Source: Kluyvera genomosp. 3
Lineage (GTDB): Bacteria; Pseudomonadota; Gammaproteobacteria; Enterobacterales; Enterobacteriaceae
Assembly: GCA_002211745.1 (NCBI GenBank)
Contig: CP022114.1
Span: 1,302,001-1,366,000 of the forward strand
Direction of reading: 5' to 3'
Length of the DNA: 64,000 bases
Below, piece after piece: positions 25,201 through 34,672 of this stretch. Below the pieces are notes generated by a model. That model was given only the letters and a program-made list of their open reading frames with translations. It ran no database searches and was not told the origin of the DNA. The position numbers were made by a program, and so were the translations under genes. Positions within the stretch are counted from its first letter, which is position 1. The number at the start of each line of letters is the position of its first letter.

Positions 25201-26489
25201 ATGACGCGCCGCGCAATTGGGGTAAGTGAGAGACCACCGCTTTTACAGACCATCCCGCTTAGTTTGCAGCATTTATTCGCCATGTTTGGCGCAACCGTGC
25301 TGGTGCCCGTGCTGTTCCACATTAACCCAGCCACCGTGCTGCTGTTCAACGGCATCGGCACGCTGCTGTACCTCTTTATCTGTAAAGGGAAAATTCCGGC
25401 CTACCTCGGGTCGAGCTTTGCCTTTATTTCTCCGGTGCTGCTGCTGCTGCCGTTAGGTTATGAAGTGGCGTTGGGCGGCTTTATTATGTGCGGTGTGTTG
25501 TTCTGCCTGGTCTCTTTCATTGTGAAGAAAGCGGGTACCGGCTGGCTGGACGTGATGTTCCCGCCGGCGGCGATGGGCGCAATCGTTGCCGTCATCGGTC
25601 TTGAGCTGGCGGGCGTAGCGGCCAACATGGCAGGCCTGCTGCCGCCGGATGGCCAGTCAGCGGATACCAAAACCATTATTATTTCCCTGGTGACGCTCGG
25701 CGTGACCGTATTCGGCTCCGTGCTGTTCCGCGGCTTCCTGGCGATTATCCCGATTCTGATCGGCGTGCTGGTCGGTTATGCGCTGTCCTTCGTGATGGGC
25801 GTAGTGGATACCACGCCGATTGCGCAGGCGCACTGGTTCGCGCTGCCAACCTTCTATACCCCGCGTTTCGAGTGGTTCGCTATCTTCACTATTTTACCGG
25901 CGGCGCTGGTGGTGATTGCCGAGCACGTCGGTCACCTGGTGGTGACGGCGAACATCGTCAAAAAAGACCTGATTCGCGACCCGGGCCTGCATCGCTCAAT
26001 GTTCGCCAACGGTCTGTCGACGGTGATTTCTGGTTTCTTCGGTTCTACCCGAACACCACTTACGGTGAAAACATTGGCGTGATGGCGATTACCCGCGTGT
26101 ACAGCACCTGGGTTATCGGCGGCGCGGCGATTATTGCGATTCTGCTCTCCTGCGTCGGCAAGCTGGCGGCGGCCATTCAGATTATCCCGCTGCCGGTGAT
26201 GGGCGGTGTGTCTCTGCTGCTGTACGGGGTGATCGGCGCATCCGGTATCCGCGTGCTGATCGAATCGAAAGTCGATTACAGCAAAGCACAGAACCTGATC
26301 CTCACCTCCGTGATTCTGATCATTGGCGTCAGCGGCGCGAAAGTACACATTGGCGCGGCCGAGCTGAAAGGTATGGCGCTGGCGACGATCGTCGGTATCT
26401 GCCTGAGCCTGGTCTTTAAACTTATCAGCGTACTGCGCCCGGAAGAAGTGGTGCTGGACGCCGCGGACAGCGACGAAGCGAAGTCGTGA
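25201..26489 (+). CDS. uraA: Uracil:proton symporter UraA, one frameshift
   Basis: Imports uracil across the inner membrane for Upp. It is a nucleobase-ascorbate transporter fold (7+7 helices) of 429 residues after repair, as in E. coli. Key sites visible are AEHVGHLVVTANIV (proton-linked Glu in TM8) and GSTPNTTYGENIGVMAITR in TM10. One C is missing at 26048-26050, within that second motif. A 10-bp hairpin (26496-26520) follows the stop. Confidence 0.95.
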
Positions 26490-26495
26490 TCCGCA

Positions 26496-26520
26496 AACCG
26501 GGCGGGATCGCCGCCCGGTT
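26496..26520 (+). terminator. Hairpin after uraA
   Basis: AACCGGGCGG, loop GATCG, CCGCCCGGTT: a perfect 10-bp stem. It lacks a long T-tract (TCTCTC follows), so termination may be weak. Confidence 0.5.
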
Positions 26521-26585
26521 CTCTCATCCGTTATTTCTGTGGTAAACTCTTCACGTTTTTTCGTAAGCCCATGTTGAGGTCTCCT

Positions 26586-27286
26586 CTGAACGCACCGGCA
26601 CAGCTCTCTTTGCCACTTTATCTTCCCGACGACGAAACCTTTGCGAGTTTCTTCCCGGGCGATAACCCTTCTTTACTTGCCGCACTGCAAAATGTGCTGC
26701 GGCAGGAACATAGCGGATACATCTATATCTGGGCGCGCGAAGGCGCCGGGCGCAGCCATTTGCTGCACGCGGCTTGTGCCGAACTCTCTCAGCGCGGCGA
26801 CGCGGTTGGCTACGTTCCGCTGGATAAACGCACCTGGTTTGTACCGGAAGTGCTGGAAGGAATGGAGCAGCTCTCGCTGGTCTGTATCGATAATATCGAG
26901 TGCGTGGCGGGAGACGAACCGTGGGAGATGGCGATCTTCAACCTGTATAACCGCATTCTGGAATCCGGCAATACGCGCTTGCTGATCACCGGCGATCGTC
27001 CGCCGCGCCAGCTGAATTTAGGCCTGCCGGATCTCGCTTCGCGCCTTGATTGGGGCAAATCTACAAGCTGCAGCCGCTCTCGGACGAAGACAAGCTCCAG
27101 GCCTTGCAGCTGCGTGCCCGTCTACGTGGTTTTGAAATGCCGGACGATGTCTGCCGTTTTATGCTCAAGCGCCTGGACAGGGAGATGCGAACGTTATTCC
27201 AGACCTTGGATCAGCTCGATCATGCCTCCATCACCGCCCAGCGTAAGCTGACCATCCCGTTTGTTAAAGAAATTCTGAAACTCTAG
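26586..27286 (+). CDS. hda: DnaA regulatory inactivator Hda (CTG start), one frameshift
   Basis: An AAA+ protein that, with DNA-loaded beta clamp, stimulates ATP hydrolysis on DnaA and so limits initiation. The clamp-binding motif [14 protein letters not shown] is at the N-terminus. The P-loop region is [17 protein letters not shown], Walker B is [10 protein letters not shown], and the arginine finger region is [12 protein letters not shown] start at 26586 is preferred: TTGAGG lies 9 bases upstream and homology starts LNAPAQ. E. coli Hda also begins with CUG. This gives 233 residues after adding one G in the run at 27052-27055. The in-frame ATG at 26571 has no visible site. The end overlaps the convergent unknown gene by 4 bases. 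Confidence 0.94.
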
Positions 27287-27621
27287 GTTTCCTGCGCGCC
27301 GTAAGGGCAAAGCTGGAAGGCGCATACCGTCTGGCGCGGACAGCGCCGGAGCTCCGGCATTTCATTGCCGGGGCAAAGCGTGCGTTGTTTGAAATAATCC
27401 CACAGCGAAAGGCTATACGGGAACGCGTGCAGCACCTGAATTTTCCTGACTTTCCCGTTCACAACCATGCCAAACGGCGTGCTGTCCATCACCGAACCCT
27501 GACGTAAAAAGTAGTCGCCTTTACACCAGAGAATCATCTGTAGGTTTTTGGCGCTGACGGCCAGACTATACATGGTCCCGGTATCAGGGCAGACAATGAA
27601 TTTCTGAATATTCCAGTTCAT
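27283..27621 (-). CDS. Unrecognised cysteine-rich small protein
   Basis: An intact 112-residue ORF. The ATG at 27619-27621 has AAGGAG 4 bases before it, and is preferred over a start at 27636. I do not recognise the family. Visible features are a CPDTGT motif near residue 12 and a Cys-rich C-terminal third ([25 protein letters not shown]) that could bind a metal or form disulphides. There is no signal peptide or membrane helix. It is absent at this place in E. coli. It is followed upstream by a 240-base AT-leaning spacer, so it probably has its own promoter, and it belongs physically to the hda-yfgD insert. Confidence 0.65.
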   Translation of the reverse strand: MNWNIQKFIVCPDTGTMYSLAVSAKNLQMILWCKGDYFLRQGSVMDSTPFGMVVNGKVRKIQVLHAFPYSLSLWDYFKQRTLCPGNEMPELRRCPRQTVCAFQLCPYGAQET

Positions 27622-27832
27622 TTTGCTCCTTATCATCAGGTTTTTTCGTTGTGTAAACGCAGAATTACCGATGTGAGTTGAACTGTCATCTCAGTTTAAA
27701 TAGTTTTTAAAAACATGGTGTTATATATAAAAACTGAACGTTCATGACAAATGTTATCAGCGGTAGGCGCTATGTCAGTGCGGCTCGGAGAGAAAGCTGA
27801 TAGTTAAGCTGAGCTTATCAGAAGGAAATGCC

Positions 27833-27858
27833 CGGCGTCGCGATGCTCGGCCGGGCGG
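27833..27858 (-). terminator. Possible terminator of the EIIC-glycosylasparaginase-peptidase operon
   Basis: On the minus strand GCCCGG, a long loop, CCGGGC begins 4 bases past the peptidase stop. ATTTCCTT follows, so the T-tract is poor. Confidence 0.4.
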
Positions 27859-27862
27859 GGGG

Positions 27863-29318
27863 TTAACTGTTGAGGGACAAATCGTTGAGCAAATGCTGCA
27901 TCAGCAGCGGAATTGGCCTGCCCGATGCCACGCTTTTGCCGCCTTCACGCCACAGCGCCGTCCCGCTGACGTCAAGATGTGCCCACGGAATATCCGCAGG
28001 ACAGAAGTGATGCAGCAGCCAGGCGGCAGAAGCGCTGATCGCCGCGTTGTTGGTCGGCGTGTTGCACAGATCGGCAATCGCGCTCTCGGTTTGCTTTTTC
28101 AACCGCGCATCGAGCGGCAGCGACCACACTTCATCACCGCTCTGTTCACCGGCCAGGGTTAACGCTGAGCGCAGTGCGTTATCCTGGGTCATCAGCCCGC
28201 TCAGCTCATAGCCCAGCGCTTTGACTACTGCGCCGGTAAGGGTGGCTAAGTCGATGATATAACGCGTTTGTGCATGGCGCTGGCTGGCCCAGGCGATGGC
28301 GTCCGAGAGCACCAGACGGCCTTCGGCATCGGTGTTGTTGATCTCCACCGTCATGCCGTTGCAGGCGCGCGCCACGCTACCCGGCTGCATGGCGTCCGGG
28401 CCGATAGCGTTTTCCGCCAGCGCCAGCACGCCCATCACCCGCACCGGTAACGCCAGCTCGGCGATGCTTAGCATCAAGCCCAGGACGTTGGCTGCGCCGC
28501 ACATGTCGTATTTCATCGTATACATGCCCGCGCCGTCTTTCAGCCACAGACCGCCGGTGTCGAAGGTGATGCCTTTGCCGACGTAGCTGCGTACCGGGCC
28601 ATGACTCGCTCCCTCATAGTGAATCGCCAGCAGGCGCGGAGGACGACTGGCCCTTTGCCTACCGCGTGCAGCAGACCCAGACCTTGCTCGATAATCGCTT
28701 GCTCATCCAAAACCTCACAGCGCAGTGCAGGGAAGGCCGCGCACAGGCGCTGCGCTTCTTCCACCACAAACTGCGGTGTGCATTGCTCGGAGGGAATATC
28801 CGCCAGGCGTCGGGCGGCAATCATCCCGTTGGCGATGGCCTGCTGTTGCTTAAACAGCGGCTCAAGGCGCGCCAGTTCGCTATCCGGGCAGTAGGCATAA
28901 ATATGGGTCAGACGTGTATCGTTTTGCGCCGTGGTTTTCAGCCCGAGATCCGTCAGCCGGTGCTGCTGGTTAAACAGGAAGCGCAGGGTTTTCGCCAGTA
29001 CCGTGTCGTGAATTTGCGTGCAATCCAGCAGTACCTCGCGGCACATCGGTGAAGCAAACAGCGGGCGCAGAAAAGTGAGCAGTGAATCGGTCAGATTGTC
29101 CTGCCATGCGCTTTGCGGCACCAGCGTGATACGGGCGAACGGCCCGCAACCGAAACAGGTATCCGCCAGTTTTCCCTGAGCGGCGCGCGCCGTCATCTCG
29201 GCAATCAGCGGGTTTTTACGTAGCGCATCCTGCTGGAGCAAGGGCTATCGGGTCTGGTGATAAGATGACACTGTTCCTGTTCGCTGGGCAGCGCCGTGAC
29301 TAATCGGTAGTGAATCAT
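27863..29318 (-). CDS. M17 leucyl aminopeptidase family protein, two frameshifts
   Basis: Repaired length is 485 residues. The two-zinc site of family M17 is clear: VGKGITFDTGG (Lys250, Asp255), MKYDMCGAA (Asp272) and the signature NTDAEGRLVLSDA (Asp331, Glu333, Arg335). The N-terminal macro-like domain is present but divergent from PepA and PepB. Bases are missing near 28651 (GKGASRPPRLLAIHYEG) and at 29242-29244 (RPDSPLLQQDALRKNP). GAGGAG before the ATG lies in the end of the glycosylasparaginase gene; only 3 bases separate them, so translation is coupled. It would trim N-terminal residues from peptides in the cytoplasm, here perhaps those attached to a glycosylated Asn. Confidence 0.9.
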
Positions 29319-29321
29319 CGT

Positions 29322-30272
29322 TTACTCCTCAATGGGCGCGCGAATGCGATCGGCATAGGCCTGCATCCAGGCGTCGTCCACCGGCTGATAATGGGTTTTC
29401 TCTTTGACGCGCTCGGCGCGGAACACCGTGAGCGGCTGGGTGGCGGTTGCGACCACGAAAGAGAAGGTTTTGATGTTGGTCGCGGCGCCGAACTCGCCTT
29501 TGCGGTTCATACAGACCACGGAGAGATCCCCGCGCGGCCAAAGCGCGACATCAGCTTATCTTCCAGTTCGTAAACCACGGAATCAGCCGCCTGCTGCGGC
29601 GTCATTCCCTGTTCCATACGGCGAACAATTTCATAGCTGGTGCAGCCTTTCATGAGATCTTCGCCCACGCCGGTGGCGGTAGCCGCGCCAATCTGACTGT
29701 CGCAGTAGAAGCCAGAGCCGATAATTGGCGAGTCGCCAATCCGCCGCGTTTTTTCATAAACAGGCCGCTGGTCGAGGTGGCGACGCTCATTGACCCTTTT
29801 TTATCGAGAGCAATCACGCCGACGGTGTCGTGACCATCGTAGGGGCTTAACCCTTTATCCAGCGTTTCGCGACAGCGCTTGCGGTAGTGCTGCATCGCGC
29901 GTTCGGTGAGCATTTTTTTCTCGGCGAAACCCTGGCTCAGCGCCCATTCTCGCGCCCCTGGCCGACCAGCAGCGAGTTATAGCGCTGGCGGCCCAGGGCC
30001 TGGGCGACTTTAACCGGGTTAGCGATGTCGACCAGATTGCCTACGGCTCCAAAGGCCAGGGTGTCGCCGTCCATCCAGGCCGCGTCCAGCTCAACCTCGC
30101 CGTTCTCGGTGGGCAGGCCGCCATAGCCCACCGATTTATAGAACGGAAAATCCTCTACCGCGACCACGGCATCCACGACGGACGTTGTTGCTGCGCTTCC
30201 AGCCGCCAGCGCAGAAGCTGACTCGCCTACGCCTTCCAGCGCCATGCGCCAGGTTGCAATAATTCCCCACAT
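29322..30272 (-). CDS. Glycosylasparaginase (N4-(beta-GlcNAc)-L-asparaginase), three frameshifts
   Basis: An Ntn-hydrolase precursor of 317 residues after repair, close to the 340 of the Flavobacterium enzyme. The autocleavage site and nucleophile are in GHDTVGVIALD (Thr150). The substrate-pocket segments are SVGYGGLPTENGEVELDA, LLVGQGAREWALSQGF, GRIGDSPIIGSGFY, GAATATGVGEDLM and MNRKGEFGAA. The family hydrolyses GlcNAc-Asn to aspartate and 1-amino-GlcNAc, which decays to GlcNAc. No signal peptide is visible, so a cytoplasmic site is likely. Missing bases lie at 29955-29958, 29741-29745 and 29528-29531. It begins 6 bases after the EIIC stop. An isoaspartyl peptidase of the same fold is the main alternative, but HDTVG and RIGDSPIIG favour glycosylasparaginase. 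Confidence 0.88.
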
Positions 30273-30278
30273 CCTTTG

Positions 30279-31594
30279 CTACTCCTGTTTTGCTAGCGTG
30301 CCGGATTCCTCAACGGCACTGATTTCCGCATTGCGGTACTGCTTGTCGACGATGCGCATAAACGGCAGGTACAGCATCGCGCCAATCAGCAGGTTAATAA
30401 TTTGCATCACGCTGCCGGAAATATGCCCGGTGACGATAAATCCGCTGATGACCGGCGGCAGCGTCCACGGGATAAACACCCCGGTAGTGACCGCAACCGC
30501 ACCGATTTTCATCGCCAGATACTGGATGGTCACCAGCACCAGCGGTACCAGGTTGAACGGAATCAGCATGATTGGGTTCATGATCACCGGCAGGCCAAAC
30601 AGCACCGGTTCATTGATATTAAAGATGGAAGCCCCGCACCCAGACGCGCCACTTCGCGCATGTTTTTACTGCGGGCGAAAATCAGCATTGCGATGACCAG
30701 TGACAGCGTGGCCCCGGCACCGCCCATCCAGATCATGTCGAAAAACTGTTCGGTAATAATATGAGGCGGCGTGACGCCCGCCTGAATGGCGGCGATGTTG
30801 TCGGTCTGGTTTTCCATCCACAGCGGACGGATGATGCCGTTGACCATGGAGCCGGAGTTAATCCCCACCGACCACAGAATCGTGATGCTGAATACCGTCA
30901 TCAGCGCGCCAAAGTAGGAGGTGCCGAAATGACGAACCGGGGTGGCGACGACGTCGTAAATAAATTGGTGAATGGTGTTGTAGTGGGTGTTTTCAAAACC
31001 GATGCGGATAGCCAGCACCAGAATCATCACCACCAGCGCGGGGATCAGCGCGGCAAATGATTCCTGCACCGCGGGCGGTACCCCTTCGGGCATTTTGATC
31101 ACCAGCTTTTTGCGCTTCAGCCAGCAGAACAGCTCCGTCCATAGCAGCGAGCCAATCATGGCGACGAACAGCCCTTTGGTGCCAATCCATTCTACCGGCA
31201 TCACGGTAATGCCGCCGTTCTCGGCGACCTTAATAAACGGTGTCAGGATAAGGAAGCACACCAGCGCGAGGATGCCGCTGGAGATTTTGTCATCGCCGTA
31301 GTGCTCCGCCAGACGGTAGGCAACGAGGAAGCTAATAAACAGCGACATGGTGGAGAAGACCGCGTTAAACGGAATCTCGATAATGGCGCTCCAGCTGGCG
31401 CCAAAAGTGCTGGACATAAACTGCTGATAGCTCTGATTCGGGAACGACGAGATAACCAGCAGGATAGAGCCGACGATAATGAACGGCATAAAGGAAACAT
31501 ATGCGCCGCGGATAGCGCCGAGATGACGTTGCTGTGCGGTTTTCGCCGCAATCGGCATCAATTTCTCTTCTAAAAATCCCAGAACATTGTTCAT
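30279..31594 (-). CDS. PTS EIIC, lactose/cellobiose/chitobiose family, one frameshift
   Basis: An integral membrane sugar permease of 438 residues after repair. It opens MNNVLGFLEEKLMPIAAKTA, then GAYVSFMPFIIVGSILLVI, as in CelB/ChbC/LacE, and has about ten hydrophobic segments. The substrate-domain stretch ASIFNINEPVLFGLPVIMNP is restored when one G is added at 30632-30635. CGGAG lies before the ATG. No EIIA or EIIB gene is in the window, so it must borrow subunits (ChbA/ChbB are candidates) or transport without phosphorylation. First gene of an operon with glycosylasparaginase and the M17 peptidase, which suggests a GlcNAc-containing substrate. Confidence 0.9.
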
Positions 31595-31759
31595 TGTGAA
31601 CTCCGTATAAGATTAACGGACATTGTGTGTGTTATGTAATAGAAAACGACGAGGGGATTATCGGAGAAAGGTGGGGCAGAAAGGTGAATCGGGTCACAAT
31701 GCATCGACTTAACCCATATAAATCTCATATGATTAGTTACTTACTTTTTAAGGAATGCC
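31595..31759. promoter_or_regulatory. Divergent control region between EIIC and HTH genes
   Basis: A 165-base AT-leaning gap with start sites on both sides. Candidate elements include CATATAAATCTCATATGATTA (partly palindromic; about 31713-31736). It is probably the target of the adjacent HTH protein. No operator consensus is known. Confidence 0.4.
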
Positions 31760-32616
31760 ATGGAAATTAAGCTGCACGCTAATGCGACGACGACGCCACG
31801 TATCCGCAAATATCTCCAGGAATCGAATAAAAGTGACCGTGAACTGGCAGTTGAGCTAGGTATTTCCGTGACGACGGTTCGCCGTTGGCGTAATCGCGAG
31901 CAGACGGCAGATCGAAGTACGACGCCAAAGGTTGTACACAAAGCGATGAGACAAGAACAGATTGTATTGATTAACGCCCTGCGTGAAATCCTTAGCGCGC
32001 CGTTGGACGATCTGCTGTTTATCGTGGTGGAAGGTTTAGGCATTCCGCTATCACGGGCGACGCTTAGTCGTTATCTGGCGCCATCTTATTCGAAAACGGC
32101 TGAACAGGCGTTACAGGGTAAGAAGGCGCTCAAGGCGGGAATGCGGCCGCAGACGCTAACGCTGCACTACCGCGCGTTGTCGCTGCATATGGATGATGAT
32201 GGCGATCATCACCTGCTATGGGGCAGGAGCCGGTGAGCGGTTGGTGCGCGGCGCGGATCTACTCGGGGATGTCGTCGCCGCTGGTGATTCACTGGCTGGA
32301 TGAGGTGCTGGCGCAGTTCCCGGGTGATACCCAATCTGTTGAGATTAAAAGTGACGAGTGGCTGAATGATGCGTATATCGCCACGCTGCGCCAGCATCTG
32401 GCTGAGCGAGGAATAAACGCCAGCGTCATGCCCTCGGGAGAAAAACGGCAGGCGGTCACGGTGGCTTCACCGCTGGCAGAGATCATTCCGGCGGCAAGTA
32501 TCTACACGCCGGACGAGCTGGCGTGCAGGTTGTGTGGGTTATTCAACGGCGGGAAGCAACAGAAAAAGCTGGGGAATATGACGCCGCAGGCCTTTCTGGA
32601 AGCGCTGCGGCCTTAA
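31760..32616 (+). CDS. HTH regulator resembling a domesticated IS481-type transposase, one frameshift
   Basis: Repaired length is 285 residues. The N-terminal helix-turn-helix is at residues 28-46 (ELAVELGISVTTVRRWRNR). Next comes LREILSAPLDDLLFIV (74-89) and GIPLSRATLSRYLAP (94-108), which match the second helical domain of IS481/IS3-like integrases. A shrunken RNase H-like core follows: LSLHMDDDGDHHLLWG at the first Asp, VLAQFPGDTQSVEIKSDEWL at the second, and LGNMTPQAFLEAL for the usual C-terminal motif. The catalytic Glu with its VERFNG context is absent, and there are no inverted repeats, so transposition is unlikely. One G is missing at 32220-32223. Being divergent from the EIIC operon, it is probably its regulator. 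Confidence 0.75.
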
Positions 32617-32622
32617 GGCAAA

Positions 32623-32982
32623 TTAGCCCACAATCTCCAACACCTGCTCCGGCGGGCGGCCAATGCGCGCCTGGCCGTTTTTGACCACGATAGGGCGCTC
32701 AATCAGTTTCGGGTTCTCGACCATCGCCTGGATAAGCTGCTCTTCGCTGAGTTGACTATCGGCAAGGTTCAGCGTTTTATAGAGATCTTCTTTCTGCCGC
32801 ATCAACTCGCGGGCGCTACTGAGGCCAAGCATCTTAATCAGCTTAGCCAGGGTTGCGGCGTCTGGCGGCGTGTCGAGGTAAAGCACGACGTTGGGGTCAA
32901 TGCCGTTATCTTTCAGCAGGCTCAAGGTCTCGCGGCTCTTTGAGCAGCGCGGGTTGTGGTACATCGTGACCGAATCCGTCAT
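32623..32982 (-). CDS. yfgD: Arsenate reductase-like protein YfgD (ArsC family)
   Basis: An intact 119-residue protein, the length of E. coli YfgD. It starts MTDSVTMYHNPRCSKSRETL with the single redox cysteine of the ArsC fold, and ends ERPIVVKNGQARIGRPPEQV. This fold uses glutaredoxin to reduce arsenate, but YfgD itself has no proven arsenate role and no ars genes are near. It is cotranscribed with bepA, 11 bases downstream of it. Confidence 0.92.
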   Translation of the reverse strand: MTDSVTMYHNPRCSKSRETLSLLKDNGIDPNVVLYLDTPPDAATLAKLIKMLGLSSARELMRQKEDLYKTLNLADSQLSEEQLIQAMVENPKLIERPIVVKNGQARIGRPPEQVLEIVG

Positions 32983-32993
32983 CGTCTCTCCTG

Positions 32994-34456
32994 TTACATT
33001 TTCTGATAAGGGCGGAAGCGTTCCTGCAGCTCTCGCAGCTGGTCGATACGCGCATCGTAGCGCGCCTGCTGCAGGCTGCGTAATTTCACCTGCGCGCTGG
33101 CGGCGCTCAACAGGGAAATGGCCTGGTCGAGCCGACCGACCAGCGCCATATTTTCGGCGCGTGCGGCCAGCTCCTGGTCGCGGTTGCCGAGCTTCGCTTC
33201 CGCCTGGGCCAGCAGATCCCAGCCGTTGGTATCATCTTTGTTATTAAAGGTGTAGCGGTTAAGAATGGTGGCCGCTTCGCCAGCTTGCCCGCCCTCTAAC
33301 AGGGCGTTAGCCAGGTTAAGCTGAAGGACTGGGTTAGTGCGCAGTTCGCGGGCATTTTTCAGCCGGCTAATTGCCTCGTTGGTTTTGTTCTGGCCCAGGT
33401 CGATATCGGTGGCCAGGTCCAGGAACCAGGCGTTTTGACCGTCAGCGCTCAGCAGCGGCTGGAGCAGCTTGCTGGCTTCGGCGTAATTTTTGGCTTCCAT
33501 GGCCAACAGCGCACGACCGTACTGGGCGGCGTGCTGTTCGCGCACGTTGCCTTTCGACCAGCTGTCGAGCAGGTCGCTGCCGAGCTGGTTTTGCCCGTTG
33601 TTGTACATGCCAAGCGTACGCGCTTTAGCAAAGTAGAAGTCGGCGGAAGACTGCACCACCACCGGACGCATCTGGTTGGCGCGGTTACGCGCATCGGACA
33701 GACGGCTCTCGGGTAAGGGGTGGGTTAACAGCATTTCCGGCGGACGTGAGGAGTAGCGTGACTGATCGAGCAGCTTCTCCATAAATGCAGGCATGGCCTG
33801 CGGGTCGAAGCCGGCGCGCTGAAGTACCTGAATACCGATGCGGTCAGCTTCTTCTTCGTTCTGGCGGGTAAAGCTGATCATGCCCTGTTGGGTACCGGCT
33901 AAGGTACCGCTCAGCGCCGCCATCCCGGCCTGCGGGCTGGCCATCGCCAACAGAATAGAACCGAGTGCGCCGACCCACGTCAGCGGAGCATTGCGTTTTT
34001 GATCTTCCATCGCGCGCGCCAGGTGGCGTTGGGTGACGTGGGAGATTTCGTGCGCCATGACCGACGCCAGTTGGCTTTCGTTATCTGAGTAGCGGAACAG
34101 CGCCGAGTGCAGCACCACGTTGCCGCCGAAGAAGGCGAAGGCGTTAATGTCGTCGTTATTGATCAGATAAAAATGGAACGGGGTGCGCACGGAAAAAGCG
34201 TGCGAGACCAGCCGCATACCCAGTGAGTTAATGTACTGCACCAGCAGCGGATCGTTAATCAGCGGCGCGCTTCCGCGCAGTTGTCGAACATAGTAATCCC
34301 CCATCTGCATCTCCTGACCAATGGAGAGCGTGCTTCCTGCGGATGTACCCATATCCGGCAGATTATCCGTTGTGTCCGCGAAGGCGGGGCAATCTGGCCG
34401 AAAGCGAGCGTCGCAATAAGGGATGCCAACAGCGTTTTTTTCAACTGCCTGAACAT
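32994..34456 (-). CDS. bepA: Beta-barrel assembly-enhancing protease BepA, one frameshift
   Basis: A periplasmic M48 metalloprotease and chaperone that helps mature LptD and degrades stalled outer-membrane proteins. Repaired length is 487 residues, as in E. coli. The signal peptide is [20 protein letters not shown] with cleavage near AFA-D. The zinc motif is [13 protein letters not shown] and the third ligand lies in [11 protein letters not shown]-terminal TPR repeats (from about residue 310) bind clients and BAM. One C is missing in the run at 34386-34389 ([16 protein letters not shown]), right at the signal cleavage site. Confidence 0.95.
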
Positions 34457-34672
34457 AACCTCTGTCCTGTAATGTGGGATGTGCCTGTTTTGACCAACAG
34501 CATAATGTTACGTTCCATTATGGGCTACTTTGGCAGTGTATCTATCTGATCACGGGTTGAAAACGATAATCACCAGATCGCAGGGATAAAAATAAAAAGC
34601 GGAGTCTTTTTTGTGACACTTAGATACAATTCATGTTCTGTATGAACGCGATAGGCTTCAGGGAATAGATTT

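Noticed and set aside
29322-30272. Treating the glycosylasparaginase, and other split genes, as pseudogenes
   Set aside because: The same one-base losses occur in essential genes of this window, so they do not show gene decay.
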